From assembly GCA_037179515.1 (NCBI GenBank), contig JAXCGZ010005034.1:1-15000 (forward strand): a stretch of 15,000 bases of DNA, written 5' to 3'. This DNA comes from Halocaridina rubra. Taxonomy: Eukaryota; Arthropoda; Malacostraca; Decapoda; Atyidae. Both the position numbers and the translations under genes were made by a program. The notes under the pieces are model-generated. The model was not told the DNA's origin. It saw only the letters and a list, made by a program, of their open reading frames with translations, and searched no databases. The first letter of the stretch is position 1. Each line of letters opens with the position of its first letter. Of this stretch, positions 8,974 through 15,000 are shown one piece after another.

Positions 8974-8975
<2 letters not shown>

Positions 8976-9005
8976 TCGTAAGGCCTCTCACATAGACGCC
9001 AAGAG

Positions 9006-9017
9006 CCACTAGAGGGC
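9006..9017 (+). promoter_or_regulatory. CTCF-type core motif inside the LTR
   Basis: CCACTAGAGGGC matches the animal CTCF core consensus CCASYAGRKGGC at all 12 positions. It lies 32 bases inside the U3 end of the LTR. CTCF and its core motif are conserved among bilaterians. Binding is not shown by the sequence. Confidence 0.45.
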
Positions 9018-9115
9018 AGAGTGTGCACTCGAAAACCCAACAAAGAGGAGAGCATACCCAGAGAACGTCGTTAGTTAGGAGATAGACCTTGCCGGGGGCA
9101 GAACTATGCCGATCA

Positions 9116-9121
9116 TATATA
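9116..9121 (+). promoter_or_regulatory. TATA box of the LTR
   Basis: TATATA in a GC-richer setting, 143 bases into the LTR. It is upstream of the candidate R region and well placed to start the genomic transcript near 9145. Confidence 0.5.
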
Positions 9122-9149
9122 GAAGTCTCCCCCTAAGGAGGAGGGAAAT

Positions 9150-9197
9150 GGGAACTGTGTTAGTGGGGAACTGTGGCTTGTAGGAACTGTAGTAATG
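9150..9197. repeat. 16-bp tandem repeat within the LTR
   Basis: The string (A/G)GGAACTGT begins at 9150, 9166 and 9182, an exact 16-base period, and a fourth, weaker copy (GGAGCTTTG) follows at 9198. It lies between the TATA box and the poly(A) signal, so it would fall in R or the transcript leader. Confidence 0.6.
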
Positions 9198-9233
9198 GGA
9201 GCTTTGAGGAATAGAGGAATCATGTACCTTATG

Positions 9234-9239
9234 AATAAA
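9234..9239 (+). terminator. Poly(A) signal of the LTR
   Basis: AATAAA, 80 bases before the end of the LTR, in the expected order after the TATA box. It would define the R/U5 border about 15-25 bases further on. Confidence 0.5.
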
Positions 9240-9321
9240 TTAAGTATGAAGAAAAGACATAGCTGTTATCACCTCGCATGCTGTAGCTCTGGCCTGGAAA
9301 GAAAAACGACGATACGACATT

Positions 9322-9339
9322 TGGTGGCAGCCTCAGGAT
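9322..9339 (+). other. Candidate primer binding site (minus-strand priming)
   Basis: TGGTGGCAGCCTCAGGAT begins two bases after the LTR end. Its TGG start complements the CCA end of a tRNA, as a retrotransposon primer binding site must. I cannot name the tRNA from memory with confidence. Confidence 0.6.
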
Positions 9340-9910
9340 GATGCCACGCCTAAACTTTAATAGAAGAGACTGTTGCGACAAAAAAAAAAAGTAATATTAA
9401 TGCACCTCTGGAAGATATTTCCGAGGTAGAAAAGAATCGTCGAATGAAGAAACTTTTAGACACTTACAAGCAAGCGACGCCAAGAGAGAAGCCTCAGGCT
9501 CCGGCAATGCTCACAGTATCGAGAAACCAGAGCCGTTCACCCCTCTCTCCCGTCCCTGTATAGGCAAGGTCCCCCGCAGTAAGAACTGTCCCAGGCATTT
9601 TGACTCAGAAGAAACTCTACTGAAAGTTTGTTCACGAGGACTGAGACACATCAGCTGGAGGAAAGATTCAGCACCCTCATTGTATATCACCGTGCGCCGC
9701 ACGGTGAATGTGGTTCTGAGACTCAGCGCCCCTACCAGGAGTTATTTGTTGCTGGATCCGACTAAGAAGATGGTGAATCGCCAATTTTATGAGACATATG
9801 GAAGATATCGGCAAGATAATTAGAGAGCTCAGAAGAAAGAAAATCCCCCTCCTCCAGTGCTTTTGACCGTGAAGTTCATCAAGCAGCACCCTAAAATAGC
9901 TAAGTACTTG
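9338..9910 (+). pseudogene. Coding-like broken frame after the LTR, possible gag remnant, unidentified
   Basis: One reading frame starts with two ATG codons at 9338 and 9341 (MMPRLNFNRRDCCD), runs into eleven A at 9380-9390 and stops. After two further stops it is open from 9401 to 9820 (140 codons), has a single TAG at 9821, and stays open to a TAA at 9911. There is no ATG before codon 118 of the open part, so a start-codon search would miss it. The product is rich in charged and Ser/Pro residues, with KPEPFTPLSRP and NPPPPVLLTVKF. A second frame across 9378-9560 is also open for about 55 codons and could join the MMPRLN start by a one-base slip in the A run. Position just after a primer binding site suggests gag, but I recognise no capsid or zinc-knuckle motif. 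A host exon is possible. Confidence 0.35.
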
Positions 9911-9913
9911 TAA

Positions 9914-10672
9914 TTTGTATCCAGTGAGCAATGGAACTAATATTAAAAGAAATTGATGTCGGTGGATTCCGCCATTTTACTTGTAGTGATGCTTTGACTC
10001 AGCCACCCCGCCTATAAAAGGGAATATGGCTTTAGTAAATTAATGAAAGTAGACTTTCTGTACCCATTACTAACATGGATAATTTGTAATAATAGCTATA
10101 AGCAGTAATAAACTCCATTTTTTTTTTATTTGAACGATATAGCGAGTAATTGCATTTGGAGGGTGTTCCATATATATTTATTTTTGCCAAAGTTACTTAT
10201 TAAACAGGCAAAGGTATAGGTTTTAATTGAAAAAGATTTGATGTACATGTGAAATTATTTTTATATTATTTTTTTAAAGCGAAAGTGACAGTGGTTAGAA
10301 TAAAATATTAGTAGTAGAGGATTTATATACTCCAAAATGCGCATAAGAATTATAGTGAGAAATATATTTGAGTCTGCTTTTAAAGCTTTTCGGTTATCAC
10401 GTGTGATTTCCAAGACAGTAATGCTGGAATGACTGACCCATTTCTCAACTTAGTACTTATAAAGTAATAGAAATTGTAGTGATTTTCTATATTAAAAAAA
10501 ATGTCTGACATATCCTTTGAAGAATAAGAATATTATATGTTATTTACAATTTTTACTGTTTGATATAACGAGTTTAATTTTTGTTCATTTAGATGTTTTG
10601 CAGGCGTGAAAAGAGAGTGGAGTAACTTGTGCCGTGATAGGGGGGTTTGGGTGTCGCCCTAATGCACCGTAG
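9914..10672. other. AT-rich stretch with a promoter-like motif, no gene seen
   Basis: No supported coding frame. GC content drops sharply to the right of about 10030. A perfect E-box CACGTG lies at 10398-10403. Near 10600 the base composition changes abruptly to GC-rich, which marks the start of a different sequence block. Confidence 0.45.
9995..10020 (+). promoter_or_regulatory. AP-1-type site and TATA box, candidate promoter
   Basis: TGACTCA (9995-10001, perfect AP-1 consensus) is followed eleven bases later by TATAAAAG (10013-10020, a strong TATA box) flanked by C-rich sequence. No gene can be seen downstream before 10673, so any transcript is unknown. It may be a relic of an LTR promoter or chance. 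Confidence 0.3.
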
Positions 10673-11005
10673 TTGGGAGTATTGGGAAGACCTAGGACTG
10701 GTGATGCAACCGAGCATCATCCATCCCAGACGTCATCGGCTTCAGGCAGCGTTCAGCACCAAGTGGTAAAGGAAGCACCTGTGACAAGTGTGGCTGGTGC
10801 ACTGGGTGGCGCGGATTAGGAGATGACCAGGATCGGTGGTGTGGGAGTGGGGGGCACAGGAGTGGGGGGCGGGAAAGCGATATGTCGTCACCCGCACCCC
10901 TCCCTGCCGAGTCACCTGCCACAGGCACTGTAACACGCTCTCACCCAAAACCAACAAATGGCCGGAAGAACCCGGCAAGATTTGGAAGAAATAAGTGGTA
11001 ACTTG
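10673..11005 (+). pseudogene. Glycine- and serine-rich coding-like frame, possible ORF1 of the following element
   Basis: A GC-rich frame open from 10673 is interrupted only by TAG 10817, TAA 10931 and TGA 11006. It reads like low-complexity protein: GDATEHHPSQTSSASGSVQ, then VGVGGTGVGGG, and last MAGRTRQDLEEISGN. It is in the same frame as the ATG at 11048 of the retrotransposon that follows. Non-LTR elements of the Jockey superfamily often have a poorly conserved ORF1 or N-terminal extension here. I recognise no zinc knuckle or PHD finger. The alternative is a GC-rich 5' UTR with no coding role. Confidence 0.35.
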
Positions 11006-11047
11006 TGAGTCAGTAAATGTAAAAGTTTTGTAAATTATTTATTCATC

Positions 11048-14000
11048 ATGGCTCTAAATAGATACCTTCCATACTATTCCATTAGTAACAATGAACTTAT
11101 AAGGCTAACAAACAACGACAAAGTACTTCCAAATTACTTATGTATCAATGAGCTTGATAAGATGATATTTAACCCACTTGATCTAGAAAATTAAATAGAT
11201 TTGTTTTTGAATACTATGAGAAACGCAACAAACACTTTTTCAAATTATATATACTTAAATGAACTTTATTCAATTCTAAATAAGGCTAATGCATTTTCAG
11301 TTTTGTATATGAACCTTAGAAGTCTTGCAAATAATCTACAAATATTTGTTGATTAATGTTTAATGAAAAATAATATATGTTAAATAAATGTTTTTTTTCG
11401 GAGAATAGGCTGGATAATGATATTGAATCATTGTATAATATAACAGGTTATAATATGTACACTTAGAACAGAGACAGGAAAGGTGGAGGAGTATGTATGT
11501 ATGTACGTAGCATATAAGTATAGCTAGTGTGTTATAAAGGAGCGCAGTATGATGGAACGATTCACTGAATGTGTTAGTGTACAGGTATATAATGGTAAGG
11601 AAAATTGCTTCTTCGCACATGTATATAGACCACCGAAGGGGAACATGCCTGAATTTCATGGAGCTTTACTGACGGTATTTGATTTTGCAGCAAGAAAAAA
11701 GTACAAGACTATTTATTTATTAGGTGATTAGAACTTAGATTTGTTTAAAACAAATGACCAAAGAGTAAATGATTTTATAAACATAATGTATTCACTTGGC
11801 TGCTTTCCACTAACTACTAAACCTATGAGAGTAACTGAAAATAGTGCATCACTTATCGATCATATCTGGATAACAAATCTTGAAGACAACATAAGTAATT
11901 ACATAGTGTACACCGACATAATAGATCATTTTGCTGGAAGAAATGATCTGTTTAAAAAAGATCATAAATTTGATGCTTATGCAGAAAAAAGACATTACTC
12001 TGATGATGACATAGCTAAATTCACCAGAGATATATCACATGAAAAAATGGCAACATATCATAGACCTAAATAACGCAAATGAAGCTTTTAATAAATTTCA
12101 CCGTACATTTAGAGATGAATTTCTACACTGCTTTCCTCTAAGAAAATTGACTGTAAATGATAAAAGCAACAGATGCCCACATATAACTGCAGGATTAAAA
12201 AATAGTATCAACGAAAAACACCAACTAGAAAGGCTTGCATCAAAATGGCCTTTGTCTTTTGGAATGAGATATAAAACTTACAGGAAAAAACTAGTAACAC
12301 TACTTCGAGCTGCAAAAAATGGATATTTTCAGGAAAAGCTTAAGAAGGAACAAAGAAACAGCAAATCCACCTGGAATACAATAAACAGCCTAATGGGACG
12401 AAAACAATTTAATCAACCAAAGGAAATCAAATTAAAAAATTACAGTGACCACACTGCTAATATCTTTAATAATCATTTCTTAACTATAGCACAACGAACA
12501 CAGGAACAACAAAATGTGCAACAAAATTCACACTGCGAGTTTCTTAATAATCCACCAGACTTTTCGTTTTGCTTGTATCCTGTATCAAGTGAGGAAGTCA
12601 CTAAATATATAAAAACCTTTAAACCAAATACAGCATCGGGATATGATGAAATTCCATCAAAACTACTCCAAGTCACTGCATATTACATTGAAGCCCCACT
12701 TACCCACATAATCAATTTATGTTTTCAGTAAGGATGTTTTCCAGACAAACTAAAATGTGCTAAAGTTATACCTATATTTAAGTCAGGCAATGAAGATGAT
12801 GAAAATAATTATAGACCTATATCAATTTTGCCATCCTTAAGTAAAGTATTTGATAAAGCGATTGTTCACAGACAAAGAATTCCTTGAAAAGTTCAACCTA
12901 TTATCTGAATATCAATGCAGTTTCCGTAATAATAAGACCACTGAAAAAGCAATTATGAACTTTACAAGTGATGTTTATTAAAATTTGGAAAATAAATACT
13001 TTGTTGCAGGGGTTTTCCTAGACTTGTCCAAAGCATTTGACTCATTAGACCATGATATACTAATAGAAAAACTAAATTGTTTGTGTATTAGGGGAACACC
13101 ATTACAGTTATTTAAGAACTGCTTGAAAAATAGAAAACAAGCCCTATATTGAAAGGGGAAAGCATCTTTGTTGCAAACTATTGTGAGGGGAGTACCACAG
13201 GGATCAATACTGGGCCCACTGTTATTTTTAGTTTATGTAAATGATATTTCCAATGCCAGTAATAAATTCAAATATATTCTTTATGCACATGACACCAACC
13301 TTCTCTTGCATGATAGTAACCTTGACCACCTCCATTCTGTTTTAAATAGTGAACGAGAAAAAAATAACAACTGGGTCTCTAAATTAAAGCTAAATGTTTC
13401 CAAAAACTGACTGTATCTTATTTCAAAATAGATCTGTAGCACACAATGTTGGTCAAGTTAATATGAAAGGGTATGAAGTTAAAAGAGTTGCTTGTAAGAA
13501 ATTTTTGGGAGTTATTATTGATGAAAATTTCAATCTATCTGCTCAAACTGTCGAAGACGTGTGGAATTTTGTATAAAATTCGCCATAACATAACAAATGA
13601 GGCCTCAAAAAGCATATACTATTCCTTGTGTTATCCTCTTATTATATACTGTTTGTCCTTCTGGGGTTGTACTTGGCCGTCAACTGCAAGAGATGTATTT
13701 GTAACTCAGAAAAAAATTATCAGAAGTATTACATATAGGGAAAAATATGACTCAACTTCTTTATTCAAGGAGCTAAACTTGCTTAAATTTAATTACTTAA
13801 TACAATATTTCTGTCTTATTATTATACATAACGATGTTAATGATAACAATCATAACAGAAGATTATTTAGATTTATTCAACACAACCATGAAACCAGAGG
13901 TAACAATATAAATTTGATATGTCCACAGCCGAGAACAACCTTGTACAAATTTTCTAATCACTGTTTTGGCCCTAAAATGTTTGAATGCATTACCAGAAGA

Positions 14001-14088
14001 TTTAAAAACAATAACTACCATAACTTTATTTAAAAAGAAACTCAAACAGCATTTATTTACTAAGCAAATTCAAGCAACTGTTGAATAA
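11048..14088 (+). pseudogene. ORF2: endonuclease plus reverse transcriptase, heavily broken
   Basis: From ATG 11048 the frame gives YLPYYSISNNELIRL, then VLYMNLRSL (start of the endonuclease fold), and after a slip in a T8 run (11391-11398) SENRLDNDIESLYNI and RKGGGVCMYVRS. YRPPKGN and YLLGD*NLD follow, where the conserved GDFN has a stop (TAG 11729-11731) in place of Phe. LIDHIW and DIIDHF mark the endonuclease end, with Ile for the Ser of SDH. In the reverse transcriptase NNYRPISILPS, VFLDLSKAFD (Asp at 13021-13023) and [13 protein letters not shown] are clear, but the catalytic ADD box is AHD (CAT at 13288-13290). Stops lie at 11192, 11354, 11381, 11464, 11729, 12729, 12979 and 13150, and frameshifts near 11393, 11515, 12045 (A run), 12872, 13402 (A run), 13560 and 14005. 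The last frame ends at TAA 14086-14088 after LFKKKLKQHLF. Confidence 0.88.
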
Positions 14089-14238
14089 TAATCAGTTCAG
14101 TATTGGTGCATCATTATGTCCAGATTAAGGTCAGGCTAATGTTTTGTTCTAATACAAGATAAGTATGAGATTGCTATATTGGAGCTTTTGTTAACTATTG
14201 CCGTCATACTTTAAATTATGTGAAATGTATATTAAACT

Positions 14239-14267
14239 GCCTGCCAAGGAGCTCTTGCTCAGCAGGC
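14239..14267 (+). other. 3' UTR stem-loop of the Jockey-type element
   Basis: GCCTGC (14239-14244) pairs with GCAGGC (14262-14267). Inside it CAAG (14245-14248) pairs with CTTG (14254-14257) around a 5-base loop GAGCT, leaving a one-sided CTCA bulge. Ten base pairs near the 3' end of a non-LTR element fit a structure recognised by its own reverse transcriptase, though that role is inferred. Confidence 0.55.
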
Positions 14268-14323
14268 TAGCGCCTCTGAATATAAAGTACGTATTTATTC
14301 CAGTGTATATTCTATCACTTGGC

Positions 14324-14329
14324 AATAAA
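14324..14329 (+). terminator. Poly(A) signal near the retroelement 3' end
   Basis: AATAAA about 22 bases before the end of the element, followed by TCTA-type terminal repeats and then an abrupt change to GC-rich sequence at about 14350. Confidence 0.5.
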
Positions 14330-14351
14330 ATCTATACTATCTAAATCTATG

Positions 14352-15000
14352 CGATCCCCGGGCCGACCGCAGCTTTACACACACTCCTCCATAGTGACGG
14401 GGAAAGAAATCAGCGCTGTAAACAGATCTCTGAGGGGAAATGCTTGGAGAGTGTGAATTGAGAGTCTGAATGAGTGTGAGAGAGAACGAGTGTGACTGAC
14501 CGGGGATGTAATGGGAGGAATGCTCTCATGGGTAGAGTTGTGAAAAGTCCGTTAGGACGCAGGATGGGGATAGGATCTGGGAGGACTCTTCCCCTGCATC
14601 ACCTTGTCTTAATCCGAGCCATATGATCGTAGTTTGAATGGAGGGTGCATAGCCGTTGAGATATCTATTCAGAGATATGTTCGACAACGTTATTTTTCCA
14701 CCTGCACAGCTATGGCCGAGATGAAGATTTTTTCATTTTTTTATGTCCCCTACTTCACCAACGAGATTATTATTCGATTTTCGAAATTTCCGAGCAAGAT
14801 ATTAAGTGATAAAGGACGCGAATCTCTGAATAATTCTTTATTTTTCGTTCTACCTGCAGTATGCACATTAACTGTCGGAAAGAATATGCCAGATAGATAG
14901 AATAAAACTTTGAAGTTTTAGCCATGATAATGTTTGTCACCATTATTTCAACTTGGTCGTGAAGAAGGGAGTGTAAACTCACAAGAAAGGACAACAAGAA
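14352..15000. other. Unassigned flank, no gene supported
   Basis: GC content jumps at 14350 (CGATCCCCGGGCCGACC), consistent with the end of the element to the left. From about 14445 to 14500 the strand is purine-rich with three copies of GAGTGTGA (near 14447, 14472 and 14489). An 88-codon open frame at 14634-14900 is followed at once by AATAAA (14901-14906), but it shows no domain, and a 75-codon frame overlaps it on the other strand. I treat neither as a gene. Confidence 0.45.

Larger units (their letters stand above)
8974..9319 (+). mobile_element. Long terminal repeat of an LTR retrotransposon (Ty3/Gypsy-like)
   Basis: A 346-bp unit that starts TGTCGTA (8974-8980) and ends TACGACA (9313-9319), perfect 7-bp inverted termini of the TG...CA type. 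It holds a TATA motif (9116-9121) and a poly(A) signal AATAAA (9234-9239) about 115 bases downstream, giving plausible U3, R and U5 segments in the right order. A primer-binding-site-like sequence follows two bases after the end, which makes this the 5' LTR of a plus-strand element. No second copy is visible in the window, so the 3' LTR is lost or off the right edge. The Ty3/Gypsy call rests only on the TTTGGTGGCAGC-type junction. BEL/Pao is possible. Confidence 0.72.
11048..14351 (+). mobile_element. Old, near full-length Jockey-superfamily non-LTR retrotransposon
   Basis: A second plus-strand non-LTR retrotransposon, distinct in sequence from the one at 1548-4127. It carries an N-terminal region, an endonuclease, a reverse transcriptase, a C-terminal domain and a 3' UTR of about 260 bases with a stem-loop and a poly(A) signal, ending in short TCTA-type repeats (TCTATACTATCTAAATCTAT, 14331-14350). 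The 5' limit is uncertain: coding-like sequence in the same frame begins as far back as 10673. The number of disabling changes shows that it is much older than the CR1-like element. No target-site duplication could be identified. Confidence 0.85.

Noticed and set aside
8530..9055. Open frames of 150-170 codons on both strands across the AAT tract
   Set aside because: They encode homopolymers of Ile, Asn, Leu or Tyr that are forced by the trinucleotide repeat. All frames of a pure AAT tract lack stops except those reading TAA or TGA.
10692..10978. Two overlapping 78-codon minus-strand frames rich in Pro, His and Cys
   Set aside because: Complement of a Gly-rich GC-rich block. Two overlapping frames with no known motif point to composition effects.
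14634..14997. 88-codon plus-strand frame followed by AATAAA, and an opposing 75-codon frame
   Set aside because: No domain, signal peptide or conserved motif is recognisable, and frames of this size are expected by chance. The AATAAA is common in AT-rich DNA.

Overview
This is a non-prokaryotic, AT-rich stretch built almost entirely of transposable-element remains and simple-sequence repeats. I find no convincing host gene, tRNA, rRNA or CRISPR array. The mix points to an animal genome, most likely an arthropod and plausibly a decapod crustacean: CR1/Jockey-type retroelements, a hAT element with a ZBED-type transposase, tRNA-derived SINEs, and very long (TG)n, (GA)n and (AAT)n tracts. The animal assignment is fairly secure; the taxon is inference.

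Layout, left to right. 1-982 (minus) is the N-terminal half of a broken hAT transposase. 1548-4127 (plus) is a 5'-truncated but fairly young CR1/L2-like non-LTR retrotransposon, with only two frameshifts and a 14-bp terminal repeat at its 3' end. 4314-4477 is a strand-asymmetric C/A-rich repeat. 4669-4949 looks like the 5' terminal region of a hAT element pointing left, which suggests that the retrotransposon landed inside the hAT element. 5112-5283, 6341-6400 and 7331-7497 (all minus) are copies of one tRNA-derived SINE family. 5284-5950 is a diverged tandem array of about 175 bp per unit.

7158-7266 is (TG)n, 8438-8526 (GA)n and 8548-8973 (TTG/AAT)n. Flush against the last of these sits a 346-bp LTR (8974-9319) with matching 7-bp terminal inverted repeats, a TATA box, a poly(A) signal, a primer binding site just downstream and a perfect CTCF-type core motif. 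It is followed by a broken, unidentified coding-like frame (9401-9910). 10673-11005 holds another coding-like broken frame, in register with the following element. 11048-14351 is an old Jockey-superfamily non-LTR retrotransposon with many stops and frameshifts and a lost catalytic Asp, ending in a 3' UTR stem-loop and poly(A) signal. 14352-15000 is unassigned.

Nothing here acts as a pathway. The window records successive insertions of different ages. The items most worth following are the SINE family, the nested hAT/CR1 arrangement, the CTCF-type motif in the LTR, the 175-bp tandem array and the two unidentified coding-like frames.
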